Source: Tipula vernalis
Taxonomy: Eukaryota; Arthropoda; Insecta; Diptera; Tipulidae
Assembly: GCA_958295665.1 (NCBI GenBank)
Contig: OY282558.1
Coordinates: forward strand, 111,838,838 to 111,902,837
Direction: 5' to 3'
DNA length: 64,000 nucleotides
In this document: positions 32,641 to 45,379 of the stretch, piece by piece
Layout: every line of letters starts with the position of its first letter
Numbering within the stretch: position 1 is the first letter of the stretch
Position numbers and translations under genes: made by a program
The notes under the pieces: model-generated
What the model saw: the letters and a program-made list of their open reading frames with translations, nothing else
What the model was told of the DNA's origin: nothing
The model's database searches: none

Positions 32641-35290
32641 CTTGAAAGGTTTCTTGCAGAAATTATCAAAGATAATGAAAAGTACCAGTCACATTTTTAC
32701 ATCGTAGCAGACGGCATATTACCAGTGAATATAATCATCGGAAAAGAACTGATTCAACAAACGATAACAGTGGTCACTTCTGATGGCATAATTATTAGAA
32801 AAATAATTCCAGATAATTTCCTACACTTATGTATGGTGAGTTTAAACAATAACTATTTAAGTTTGACAATAAGCAACATAAAGGATAAAGAAGTTTGAAC
32901 CAAGTCAGCTGATGTTGTAAGAAATTTTAAACACAAAAAATTTCCTGAAATTCCAACAAATAATGAGGTTCAAATGAAGATATTATCGACTGCGTCGATT
33001 GGCTCCGTTAGAACTAGAAATTGTGAAAAATCAAGTAAACGAATTGTTGGAGGAAGGAGTAATTAAACACAGTTGTTCAGATTACGCAAGTCCAGTTGTA
33101 TTGGCTAATAAAAAAGACGGAAGCAAAATACTTTTGTATCGATTATAGGAGCTTAAATAAAATAATAATCAAAGATCGGTATCATCTCCCAATTATAGAA
33201 GATTGAATCGACAAGTTACACACAGCTAGGTTGTTTTCAACGTTAGATATTCGTAATGGATTTTTTTCATATTCAAGTTGCAAAGGAGTCAAGGAAATAT
33301 ACATCTTCCGTAACCCCTTTCGGTCAATACGAGTTTCTTCGCGTTCCATTTGGACTGTGTAATGCGCCCAGTGTGTTTCAACGTTACATTAATTCAATCA
33401 CATAATTATTATGGCAAAAGTATAACCGAAGGTTTTCAGGTTTAACAATGAGGTTGAGTATTTAGGATACAAAATCAGTGCCGGTTTAGTTAGACCATCA
33501 TACGAAAAGAAAAAAAAAAACTTTCCAGAACCGAACAATGCCAAACAACTCTAAAGCTATTTGGGATTAACTAGTTACTACAGAAAATTCGCTAAAGGAT
33601 ATTCCATTTAAGCTAAACCTTTAACTAACTTATTAAGAAAACATGTTGAATTTACATTTTCAGAACGTGAGAGAATCGCTTTCCAAAAATTTAAAAATAT
33701 ACTGACGGCTGACACCGTGCTGAAGATATACTCCCCACATACTAAAACAGAACTACACAGAGTCTTATTATAGCGGAACAACAACCGATTGTGATGAACG
33801 TTACATCAGTTATGAACTCGAAGTTTTAGCAATAGTTGCGCTCTGAAAAAATGCGAGTTTACCTGCTTGGATTAGAATTTACCATCGTTACCGATTGTGC
33901 TGCAATCAAAAGCAACATGGAACATAAGGAGTTGTCTTGTTAAAAAATCTAACAAAATGCGCAGTTTCAATGGTTATACGAAAGATAAAATTACGTTAAA
34001 AGTGAAAGCCGCCCAGATGTGAGACGAATCACTCAAATCAATTTTATGAGCTTCTCCAAAGAGGTACGTATGATGATTACTCTGTTATTAATGGTTGTCT
34101 ATTTAAGATGTTACATGGTTCAATGGTGTATGTACTACCAAAAGCAATGTAAAACGAGGTAAAAAGACTGAAGGATTGGTTAAACGTATATTTTACATCC
34201 CAAAATAAACCGTAAGGTTCACAAAATATATCAAGAATTATATAAAATATCTCCTAGATGAGAGAAAAGAAGAGAAATAAGATGGTTTACTTAGTCCGAT
34301 ACCGAAAGCAGATCGTCGATTGGTAATGTATCATGTTGATCATCTAGGACATCTAACAACTACTAAAAAACTTTATCAGTTTTGGTCGTAATAGATGGTT
34401 TTTCAAAATTCACTTGGCTGTACCCTTGCAAATCAGTTATATCCAAAAAAGTCTTTCAAAAACTAAATTTACAAAAGTCTTTATTCGGTAATCCACAACA
34501 GATAATATCAGACCGTGGGGCAGCTTTGACGTTGTCGGAATTTCAAAATTACTGCTCTGCGGAAAGGATAGAACCTTGGACCATTACAACAGGGATGCCG
34601 ACTGGAAATGGTCAGGTAGAACAGAATAGGATGAATATACCTGCTCTTACAAAAATATCGATTGAAACTCCGGATGAATGGTACTAACCATTTCCAGATT
34701 CACAAAGATTGGTGAACAACAGATTTCAGTGAAGTACAGCCATAACGCCTTTTGAATTATTAATAGGGATAAAAACCTGAGGAAGCAGTAATGAAAAATT
34801 TGTAAGATAGAGAAGAGGCGCGATGTTATGCGACAAAAGATTCGAGTTCCGAGAGACGGCACCACAAAATATCAATAAGGTACAAAAAGAGAACCGAAAA
34901 ACATGCAATCAACGGAGAAGAAGTTCACCCACTTACAATATTGGTAACACAGTCGCTATTAAGAAAACTCAATTTTCTTCAGGCGGAAAGTTATAGACGA
35001 AATATTTGGGTCCTTACCAAATTCTAAAGGTAAAAGAGAGAGACAGATACGACGTCAAGAAAATAGGAGATCACGATGGGCCAAATAGGACATCAACGAG
35101 AGCCGAATTTTTGAAGCTCTGGTACTACGGCTGCGACGATGAAATTATCAGTGATAAACGAAAAAGAAATAGTTTCATACGGGTCGGACAAAGAAGCAGG
35201 AGGGCCGAGTGGGAGCATTTACTAAATAATATTGTGTCAATGTCGTACATTATTATAAATATTCATCAATATCGAACAGTGGAGTAAGTT
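32641..35290 (+). mobile_element. Ty3/gypsy element, decayed
   Basis: Order: protease end (DGILPVNIIIGKELIQQ near 32710-32760), RT N-terminal (ELLEEGVIKHSCSDYASPVV, KKDG near 33040-33120; FSTLDIRNGFFHIQVA; TPFGQYEFLRVPFGLCNAPS near 33310-33370), connection piece, RNase H scraps (33720-33910), integrase, and a C-terminal chromatin-like tail. The RT palm around the catalytic Asp pair is deleted near 33390-33440. Gag and LTRs were not found. Many stops and frameshifts. Confidence 0.8.
34382..35290 (+). pseudogene. Ty3/gypsy integrase core and C-terminus
   Basis: The frame 34382-34687 holds all three catalytic positions: VVIDGFSKFTWLYP, IISDRGAALTLSEFQNYC and GNGQVEQ. After frame breaks, a C-terminal piece at 35006-35287 reads GPYQILKVKERDRYDV and TSTRAEFLKLWY, the usual strand-rich tail. 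The pieces are out of frame with each other, so no integrase can be made. Confidence 0.82.
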
Positions 35291-37700
35291 TACCTTTACG
35301 AAAAAATAGCACTCTCGGCACTCACCTTTATTTGATTAACAAAAAAAGTTGACAAATTGCTTCTGCTTGGAAGACAAGAGAGACGTGCCAAATTAAAAAG
35401 TAAGACGAGAAAGATGCGTCTAAATACAAACGATTATAGTGTTATTGATTTGTTAAATAAATATGTTTTAAGTTATTTAGTGACTGTTTTAAATCTAAGG
35501 GAAAACGATATATTTTCATATTTATATGTTTATAATTTAAAAAGTGTAAAACAATCATGCCATTTACATACACACAAAAACGTTCACAAAAAATAAGAAG
35601 CGAATTCCGTTAAAATATTTTTTACTTGTTCGGAAGCTTGCAAAAGGTATAAGTCGCACTTTAAAATAATTAATAAATAAAAGTTAATAAAGTTTTATTG
35701 TTTTATTTCGAATAAACCGTAAATTCGAGTGTTAATATTTTGTTTTGATTTTGATATTTATGTGAAGTGAGTTGTACTGTTCACTTAAATTCATTCGAAT
35801 ACGCCTCTTATAAGCAATTTATAAATTAATTAATTTGATTATGTACATTAAAATAATAAAAAAGAAAAAATCTAAAATAATCCTATAATACTATATAATG
35901 TTAATAAAAAGGAATTGAATAACGTTAATGGAATAAAACTCTCAAAAATTCAAGTACCTTATATGCATAATACAATATGTATGTACATACACATAAGTAA
36001 AGTAAGTACTGTAATATTATTTAATAAAATAGAATTCACAATCCAACAAATTTGTATTGTTGTTAATAGAAGTTGAACAGATTTCAATTCTTGATTTTAA
36101 AAAAAAAATTTGAATTTTTTTCTGAATTTGATGCAGAATTATTTAAAATATGACTACATGCACAAATAGAAAACTGTTATTTATAAACGAAGCTATTTTT
36201 TTCTTAAACAAATATTTTCTCAATAATAGATGAAATGTTTGTTATGAATGAGGTTCGGATTTAATAAAAAAAAATTAAAATATTTTCTTTCCACTGTATA
36301 TGTGTAGTGAAGCAAGTAAAACTTTAATATTATTTTCCAAAAAAATAAAACATTTTCATTTTAAACTTTTTCCAAAAGATTTTTTTTTAGCATTTTTATT
36401 TAAGCTATCATAATGTGAAAATCTGTTATTCTATGTTATTGTTTGCAGATTATTAAAGTAAATAGAAGTTTTTTTTTCTTTGTTACGATTTGCATAATCG
36501 GAATTTTTAGTTTTTGTTTAACACTTATGTTATCAAATTTAAGCTTATTTTCCAATTTGGTTTGTTTAACATTAGTAAAAATTATTTTTAGTAATTTTAA
36601 GCTTGTAATTGTGTTGTAACAAAATTTTTAATAGTGTCTCTGTCTCGCCCTGTAAATGATTAACTAAAGATTAATGATACCATACTTTTAATAGTAAGGC
36701 TGACCAACCATTGCAGTTACCTTGTGGAAATTTAAATGAAAAAAATAATTTTATTAGGCACTGTGGTAGTTTCCATTAATATAACAAAAATGTCTTTTTA
36801 CCAGGGGATCGAGGTAAGTTGAAACTTATATTGTAAGACAAAAAAATAGCCAGAAATTTGAATTCGGAGAGAGTTGAGACGGTGTTTCAATTATCCTTGT
36901 GACAAGAGTTTCAACTAAAGATCAAGCAAGCGTTTTTCTAATCAATATGGTATGTGAATAAACAATTTAATTAATTAATTAATTAATTTTAAAAGTAACA
37001 CTGGAAATACTCTGCACTTTTTTTTACTTTAATATGCATTAAACTGTTCTATTATACTTCTAGTAACACAAAAATGATATATTGTTTAATCCTCACAATT
37101 CACTGTAAAACGTTTGACGGGACATTTAAAATAAACTTGTTGGAAATTTATTATTTAATGAGCTATTTACAAAGTTTTCTTTTTCTGAGTGTTTCAACTT
37201 GACCCATGCTCGCTTAATGCTCTTTTATTCGATTATCTAAAAGCGTTTAATGAAGATGTTCAGTACATTATTTTTGATTTAACAAAATTTGCTTAAAAAC
37301 TCACAGGCCAAAAGTGTTATACGTGCTCAAAGCAACCTTATTATTTTTTTATTTCAATAATTTATTAGGATAATGCACCTCTGTGAAATTAGCCCAGAAA
37401 AAAATCCCAGAAAACGATTATAGTTAAATATGGTAATACTAATATATTATAACTAGCGTATTATGAAAACTATAACGAAACAAAATATATTTATATAATC
37501 TGTCGTAGAAATTAAGTATGCAAAATAAAACAAAATCATAAAATATTTGTTTGTATGTGTTTAATAAAAACACTATAAGGTACGTAAAATATATTATAAA
37601 TAAATTGGTAGACAAAAATTCACATTGAGTTATCATTATAATATTCACTTATCCAAATTATTCGAAAAAGTATTTTGAAGTTGCACAAAGCATAAATTAC
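35291..37700. other. AT-rich intergenic sequence
   Basis: The first 350 bp may include LTR or 3' UTR of the gypsy copy (AATAAA near 35688). A (TTAA/ATTA)n patch lies at 36966-36986. Short frames at 35357-35596 and 37439-37648 are AT-driven. No gene is supported. Confidence 0.45.
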
Positions 37701-37704
37701 TGGA

Positions 37705-38226
37705 CCCTAGAAGACATATAAGATATCAATTAACGAGCACGGCTTGGTATAGGTTTTGTATGCTATGAATACAGCTTGCTTATGGCCACAGTAAAAAAAA
37801 TTGTATTAGCCGTTAGGCAGATATAGTCCCTTAAAGTCATATAAGATATCAATTAACGAGCACGGCTTGGATAGATATGGTAGGCCATGAATACAGCTTG
37901 CTTATGGCCTCAGTAAAAAAAATTGTATTAGCCGTTAGACAGATATAGTCCCTTAAAGTCATATAAGATATCAATTAACGAGCACGGCTTGGTATAGGTT
38001 TTGTATGCCATGGATACAACTTGCTTATGACCAAAGTAAAAAAAAATTGTATTAGCCGTTAAGCAGATATAGTCCCTTAAAGTCATATAAAATATCAATT
38101 AACGAGCACGGCTTGGTTTAGGTTTTGTAGGCTATGGTCATAAGCAAGCTGTATTCATGGCATACAAAACCTATACCAAGCCGTGATCGTTAATTGATAT
38201 TTTGTATGACGTTTAAGAATCCTAGA
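37705..38226. repeat. Foldback cluster: 122-124-bp tandem units capped by an inverted copy
   Basis: Direct units start near 37715, 37838, 37960 and 38084, each with catataagatatcaattaac, gagcacggcttgg, aggttttgta and attagccgtta. The fourth unit is cut after about 50 bp. It is followed by an inverted partial unit (about 38138-38226) whose end mirrors the array start. The whole block can fold into an 80-bp stem. It is non-coding and may be a MITE with internal tandem repeats. Confidence 0.8.
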
Positions 38227-38409
38227 TAGTTGGATCTAGAATTTTTATACTTGTGCTTGTGATGGTTTCTTGCACCAATTCTAGGAATTACAACTTACGT
38301 TTAACTATTGCTCCGCTTTTCGTATTGAAAATGTGCAGCTATTGGCTAAAAAACACAAAAAATATCCGTATAAATTTAACCCCAAAAATATTTTTACATC
38401 TTATTAACT

Positions 38410-38560
38410 CATATATCTTGTAAAAATATTTTACCGGGATATATACTGTCATGATAGTTTTCTTCGGGATGACATAAAAATAGCATGATAGTTTTTTTCC
38501 GGGCTGACACTAAATAATGTCAGGATAGATATATTTTCTGGGATGACAGGTAAAATATCG
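38410..38560. repeat. Short degenerate tandem repeat, about 37-bp units
   Basis: catgatagttttcttcggga, catgatagtttttttccggg and caggatagatatattttctg, each followed by gacat or gacac/gacag and an AT-rich spacer, occur in a row. Three to four diverged units. Non-coding. Confidence 0.5.
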
Positions 38561-40298
38561 TGATATTGTTGTATCATTGTATATTAGTGTTGCCAACACA
38601 CTTTTCTGGGATAATTTTCGGGCTAATTTCCCAGACATGGATAATGAATGCACAGTATAAATACTTTTTATCCACTTTTGACATATAATAGCCCGATAAC
38701 TATGCTGATTTCAAATAAATAAAATGTAAAATAACCCATTGTTATTGTATAACCCACGCTGCTAGGGGCAACGTGAGTTATATTTGGTGTAACAAAATGT
38801 TGAGTAGTCATTGGAAAATTATTCTTAGTTAAATTGAATGATAAACTATATTCCAAAAATTAATTAAATTAAAGTACACCATTACAATTTAAAGAACGGT
38901 CACTATGATAAAATATATTTCAAAATTCAATGATCCACTGTGAAAACACAAAATGAAACTATTTCTTATTAATTTACGAAATTTATTTCAACAAAAGTGG
39001 ATAAAACGTTGTATGGCACTCGTGAGCAAAGAGATATTATCCACTCAGGATAATGTCCCACTCGGCTATCGCCTCGTGAGTTACGCAGCCCAGCTTCACC
39101 AGTCATACTTACCGCACTACCCAGACAATCATCATGTTAATAAAGTCAGCATATTAAAAACAGCAAAGATAAGAAACACAATTAATATAAAAAGATCTCA
39201 CGCTAAAATCAAGTAAAGATAATAAATACCATGAAGACTAAACATAAGCAGATCATCTTGCAGACGATGGGATAATAAACAAAAAATCAAATTAAAACAA
39301 AAACATATATTTCAATAAATAATAAATGCATTCCACTGTGTACACACAGGAAATGCAATAGTATATAAAGAACGTAAAATGTATAATGAAACAGAGTATA
39401 TAATTGTAACTTCAGTAGACAAGACGTAGTCTTGATAAAAATAAATATAAATTTGTTATATAAAAATAAAATAATAATAAACGACTGTAAAATAAATTAT
39501 TATCAAACATCGAACCTATATAACTCGTGGGACAAACTTTTTCCTCATGGATAATATCTCGTTTTGCTCACTAGTACCATAAATAACTATTACAGGTTAT
39601 CAAAACTTTATACGAATATTGAAATAAAAAAATGTATAATTTAGATAAATAAATTAAATTATGTATAAAAACAAAAAGACATTAATCACGACATCCGAGT
39701 GATATTGCAAATAATAAATAATAAGCATAATATTAAGGACTAGAAACATCGATGCTCATAAATAACGTATTAAATAGCAAAGATTTGTACTCCGGATAGA
39801 ATTCAGAAAGAGTCTGGTTGGCCTTGTGAAATAAGCAGGTGCATTAAAATTAATCTTGAAACCAATAACCGAATCAAATATGTTATTAACAAATTTTATA
39901 CAGCAGCAACTCTTAAAATTATCTGCAAATTAATTGGTAATTACAGATTCATCAGATTAACAGCATTGGTCAAGAAACATAGAAGATTGAAAATTTGTCT
40001 CATTTCTTTAAGCGCTTGTGTATCTCGAACTTTTTCGGACCGAATTAAAATTACTCTTCAAGAGAAATTAAATGATTCTTGAAGCAGACTTTTAATTCAA
40101 TGCCTATACTTTTTTTTCTAAGTTGTGTAAAAACTCCACGATCACAAATATGATAGTAAATAATCCGCCTTTTCCTAATTTTATTATTTTCAATGATAAG
40201 TGCTACAAGACAACTAGAAACCCAACAAGGTAAATGTCTATGGTGATGGTGTAGTTCCACTAGATTGGGGCAATTTTTAAAACATAAAAATCTTTTAA
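38561..40298. other. Intergenic sequence with a weak long-range inverted repeat
   Basis: Around 39009-39050 (ggcactcgtgagcaaagaga) and 39543-39582 (tctcgttttgctcactagta) lie imperfect inverted copies about 500 bp apart, possibly the ends of an old MITE. A small hairpin (taacccacg/cgtgagtta) lies at 38750-38781. No gene is supported. Confidence 0.35.
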
Positions 40299-40302
40299 TT
40301 AT

Positions 40303-40728
40303 TGTTACGTTTTTGCCTTGTCAATCAAGGTTCGAATCACTGGATTATGAATAAAACAAAATCAATTCAATTTATCACCAAATAATTACAAAACAATTTG
40401 CTAACAATAATTCACAAAATCATTTTTTATAATTTTCACACAACTTCACTGATCGCTTTTAATTTTTATTTCGAACTAAAACTCGTTTTAAATCTCTTTT
40501 TATTTGCATTTTAATCCTTTGCTTACTAAAAACTAATATTCCAATTCGACTTCATTTGCCTTTTTATAAACACAAACCAAACTTCTAAAAAGTTCATGAC
40601 TTTTGCAGTAAGAATAGTGTAGAAACATTTAGAATAATTGTATTTCATGGAAAACTCCATTTTAGTACAGTAATACATTGAGCTATTAATTTAACTTATT
40701 CTATTACACCATAGGTGTCACCGTAATA
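40303..40728 (-). repeat. Solo LTR-like copy with TTAT flanks
   Basis: On the minus strand it begins TATTACGGTGACACC and ends AAAAACGTAACA. It has the same layout as the copy at 40912, with a TATA-like ttataaaaaggc. It is flanked on both sides by TTAT (40299-40302 and 40729-40732), a 4-bp target duplication. No internal coding region adjoins it. Confidence 0.7.
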
Positions 40729-40911
40729 TTATTTTATTATTTAATGTTTTATTACTTATTATTATTAATGAAACAAAATTTTTTTTTTTGTTAAAATATT
40801 TTACTAGTGTCATGTAATGTTTTTAATACTGTCAAAAAAAATCGCGTTCCATTGAACAAAAAAAATGAAAATTGTTTCCACTGGAACACAGTGATTGACA
40901 ATCGCATATAA

Positions 40912-41236
40912 TGTTACGGTGACACCTAGGGTGTAATAGAATAAGTTAAATTAATAGCTCAATGTTTTACTGTACTAAAATGGAATTTTCCATGATAAAA
41001 CTGTTCTAAATGTACCTAGACTTCTTACTGGAAAAGTCATGAAACTTCTAGAAGTTTGGTTCGTGGATATAAAAAGGCGAACGAAGTCGAATTGGATTAT
41101 TAGTATTTGACTAACGATAGTGAAAAGATTAAAAACTGATTTGAAAAGTATTTTAGTGCAAAGTAAAAAGTAAAAGTGATCAGTAAAATTGTGCGAATAA
41201 TTTATATAAAGTGTTTGACAAGGCATAAACGTAACA
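40912..41236 (+). repeat. Solo LTR-like copy with ATAA flanks
   Basis: It begins TGTTACGGTGACACC and ends AAACGTAACA, so its ends form the inverted pair TGTTACG/CGTAACA expected of an LTR. ATAA flanks it on both sides (40908-40911 and 41237-41240). A TATA-like gatataaaaaggcg lies at about 41066. It is about 100 bp shorter than the inverted copy at 40303, mainly in its 3' half. The parental element is not in the window. Confidence 0.72.
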
Positions 41237-41245
41237 ATAACATAT

Positions 41246-41530
41246 TGTTATGGTGACACCTAGGATAGAATAGAATAAGTTGAATTAATAGTGCAAAGTA
41301 TTACAATACTCAAATGAAATTTCCCATGATAAAACTGTTCTAAATATTTCTAGACTATTCTTGCTGGAAAAGTCAAAAATGTCTATAAATTTTGGTTTGA
41401 GTATACCATATAAGGAACGAACGAGATCGGATTGGATTGTTAGAATTCGGTAAGTTAATAAAAAGTGATTTTAAAAGTTTTGTAGTACGATTTAAAAATT
41501 ATAAGTGATCAGTAAAATTTGTCCAAATGA
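41246..41530 (+). repeat. Third, truncated LTR-like copy
   Basis: It begins TGTTATGGTGACACCTAGG and follows the 40912 copy through gataaaactgttctaaat to gtgatcagtaaaatt near 41520, then diverges, so the 3' end is lost. It is more diverged from the other two than they are from each other. Confidence 0.65.
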
Positions 41531-41539
41531 GATTTACGA

Positions 41540-43123
41540 AAATTAATTAACTTAGATTACGAAATCATTTAACATCATTTTTAGTAGTAGATGACGCCTT
41601 CCTCAATGCCAACAAGACACTTTCAGGAAACACAAATTGAACTTACCGGTATACCAAATAGTGTTTTTTTTTGTTTGTTCTCTGCGAGATTCTCCTGATT
41701 TTGAAAATTCTCATCGCTTCCCGATTTCATATCCCCTTGCCTCGAATTTCATTTTTGATCATTATTTAAAATTTCTTAAGATTATTGGAATTTAGCATGG
41801 AGATGAGATGTGTGATGTTCGAGACATACTTGGTGATTATAGGTGTTTCAAAACGGATAGGAAGTGTATACCATATGTTTGAGATAGTCAAATGTATTTG
41901 ATTGTTTGATGTTACCCGAAAATTTTAGAAACTATTCGTAGAATATGATTGTTGTATGAATTTTGCATATCGTTTTGTTGAGCTTAGCCTTAACTTGTTT
42001 AGTAGTATTTTGCATTAGTAGCATTAAGCTCCTTGAGAAATAATTGGGTAAATTGAAGAATTTTCCGAAATTTTCCTAAATTATTCATTAATATCCAGAT
42101 TTTTCGTTATAATTAAACTTGCTTGAGATTATTCCGCGGTTTATTCTAGATTTGTTGAGTTTTTCGACAATTTTAGGATTAATCAAGATTTTCGAATTTT
42201 ATCGTATTTTGTACGGTAATGTTCTGGTCTTATCTTTGAGTTGGAGGAACTTGAAGATATTTAGTATTTTTCTCGAGATTAGCGGATTACCAGAAAAGTT
42301 CAAGTAATTTACATTTTACATGGCGGTGATTAGCGCGAGTAGGGTTCTTTCGGTTTTACATAGTTACGGAAAATGCGATATTGGAAAATTTTCTAGAATA
42401 TTAAGATATTTTGAAACTTCGACATTTTTGCGATTATTTCGAAATTATTGGTATTATTTGTTTGGTGTCAAGTTTGAGTATCACATTTCTTTTATATAAC
42501 ATACTAATTCGAAAAATTGCATTTAATAAAATTAAAATTTTGATTAAATTTAATTACTGTTGTTAAAGATCCAAAATCACTTCACAAATTAAAAATAAAA
42601 ACAATCAATTTATAACCTAAAAAGAAAAAAAAAAAAAATTTATAATTCAATATTATATGTTAAAATAATTAATAACTTATCTGTAAACATGTTTATAATT
42701 GTGTTTTATCCATATGTTAGTCTTGGATCTTTCTGAAAAGTAAATGAAGGGTTTAAACTACATCAAATACGATTAAACATAATAATGATAACTTACCTAG
42801 TCAACATTTAATTTGTTTTCAAGTTGATTTTAATGTTATGAAAAGAAATGTCAAATCATTATAGTTAATTTCAGATAAGAAAACTATTCAGCAATGTTGC
42901 AAGATGAATCAAATATATTTTGTTTTTGGAAATTAGTATGTATCGGTGTAAATTGGGAAAAAATAAAATAAATTGTCATCTTGCACCGCTGTTCTTAAAC
43001 ACATCAATAGCTAAAAATTGTATTCTTCGTAAAATTTAATAAATAATTATAAAGCAATAAAATTATTGTGTGTTTTTTATATTCAATTTATCTTCAAAAT
43101 TAAGTTAAATTAAGTTAACTCAG

Positions 43124-43197
<74 letters not shown>

Positions 43198-44550
43198 TGA
43201 GAGTGCTTTCAACTGTTAAAAACTTCCGGTAAATGGAAAATTGCAAGGCTTACCGATAAATTGTAAACGTTTTTACCGTTAAAGAAATTAATTTTTACTG
43301 CATCAGTTGCGATTTTTCCTCGGACACTAATAGCCAGCAGGGTCTGCAGGGAACAAGAAGCATTTTTAGGGGCCCCAAGAAAAATTATGCAGGGGCCAAA
43401 AATTTGTAGTTACGCTTATGATTCCTGTATGGGCAAGTTTACATAATGGAAGGCTAAACCATTGACTCTGTGCTAGACATGTTACAATGTGGTTAATTTT
43501 TTTTTTGGTTTGATGAACACTGCAAAAGTTGAATGAAGCACCAAAAAAGTTGTGGTCTAGGTGAAGTGAGCCACCAATTTACAAAATTTTTATTTTTATT
43601 TAGTAGTTCTTAAATAGACTCCTCGAAACATCTTTTCTTGTATTTTATTTTTATTTATTTAATTACCACAGTACAATTTAGAAACTCTATTTTGAGCTAG
43701 AGCTCATTTTCAATAGATAACAAATATTGATTAATAATTGTATCTTTTCATACTTCGACATTGTCGCTTAAATGCGTTAATCGTCTGCCACATAAAACAT
43801 CTTGAAATCCTTGTAACCTTAGGAACACCACGTTTTAAGATAACATCACGGCAGGAACATAATATCAAAACGAATAATTTAACTAAAATATTTATAGTAA
43901 ATAAATGTATAGGTAGTTTTCAAAATGTGAAAGTTTAATTTACCCGAGGCGACTATTTTCTATCTTTATTTAGTTAGATCTTGTCATTTTCATTCGACCA
44001 ATACCTTAAAACTCCCAACTGTTGAGACCTTGCAAAATATTCCATATAAAATAGCCGTCGCAACGCTATTTTCGAGGCATGTTATACCCGTGCCACCTAG
44101 CCAGCCTATACGATTCTATCGGTTTCATACAAATATTTATAGTAATTGGACTTCTTTATCTACACACAGTGGTTAAATTTCGCAAGACTTACTTTTTCAA
44201 AAGGTACAGATGAATCTATTTAACAATTTTGCATAGTCTCTTGAGCACTATCAGCCAGGTTTTGTACTCCGTAGCATTACTTGTAGGCTTACTTGTTTCC
44301 TCTTAGTATACTTTTTAACCTATGGTGATTGTTCCCATTTTTGAATTCTCCGAACCTCTCATTTTAAAAGCAACTTAAAAGCCTAAAAGAAAATTTCACG
44401 GTTTTTTGAGAGTTAGTGGTCCAATTTAGGCAATTTTTTTTTTAACCTTTTCTCATTAGATCGCATTGGGATCGATTCATACTTTAACGCTACTGAGACA
44501 TCTCTATATTCTGGCCAATTCTAAATAAAGTGAACGTTAAATACGTTGTC
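41540..44550. other. AT-rich intergenic sequence
   Basis: No gene or RNA is supported. The frame at 42119-42307 is short and without features. A long (AT)n tract is listed separately. A locally GC-rich patch at about 43320-43400 has no open frame. Confidence 0.45.
43126..43193. repeat. (AT)n microsatellite
   Basis: About 34 uninterrupted AT dinucleotides, likely length-polymorphic and prone to assembly error. Confidence 0.97.
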
Positions 44551-44639
44551 TCCGATTAGTTTATTTAGTTTATTTATTTATTCATCTGATACATATAGTG
44601 AATCGGTACAAACAATTACGGCCAGCTACAAATATTAAA

Positions 44640-45370
44640 AAACTTATATAAAATATTCTAGAACAAATCTCTCGACAAGTGATAATCGAAAATTTCAAAG
44701 ACTGAATTAAACACCCGTGATATTCTCAGGATCGGTTCCGAAAGACCATTGTTTGTTGGCACCATGTCAATGAATAAAAGTCCATGCCGTTGACGCATTC
44801 GGCGTTCGGAAGCATAGATTTTTAGACGAGCGAGTAACTCGATACAATCGATATGGGAATTAATGATATCGTACATGTAGAACGCGGAAGCTACGCCCCG
44901 GCGATAGTCTAGACGGTGCAGTTTCAAAAGATTACATCACTAAGGTGGGAGGACATATTCCACAGCACGCGTGGACGGCAAACATGGGAGCGCGAATAGA
45001 ACAAATTGCTTCTGAACACTCTCAATCCTCCCGGAATGACTGCGGTAGGATGGCGCCCAAACTGGAGATGCATACTCCAAAATAGACCAAACAAACGAGA
45101 CATACAGTGATATCAAAGTTACTGGGTCCCTAACACTCCTGCAGTTTCGTTTAATAAAGCCCAACATAATATACGACTTTGAAATAATGGTGTCAACATG
45201 TATGGTAAATGTAGCATCAGCTGCAAAAATCACACCAACATCGGAAATGAACTCGACTCGGTCAACGTCTTCATTGTACAGATGATATTGGTGAAAAATG
45301 GGTGAGCGGGTACGGGTAAAAAAAAGCGTTTTACATTTGCTCACGTTCAGAGCCAGTCTATTGTTAATTG
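44640..45370 (-). pseudogene. Jockey/CR1-type RT C-terminal region
   Basis: It begins NRLALNVSKCKTLFFTRTR, the conserved block just after the RT active site, then VWSILEYASPVWAPSYRSH and IESVQKQFV. After a stop and frame change come DYRRGVASAFYMYDIIN and the C-terminal RVFNSVFEIFDYHLSRDLF. The catalytic residues lie in the missing upstream part. Confidence 0.82.
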
Positions 45371-45379
45371 ACCAACTAG

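Noticed and set aside
37705..38226. CRISPR-like array
   Set aside because: Units are 122-124 bp with no distinct spacers, the last copy is inverted, and the genome is eukaryotic.
40331..40350. tRNA-like B box (ggttcgaatcac)
   Set aside because: It lies inside an LTR-like copy. No A box at the right distance and no cloverleaf could be drawn.
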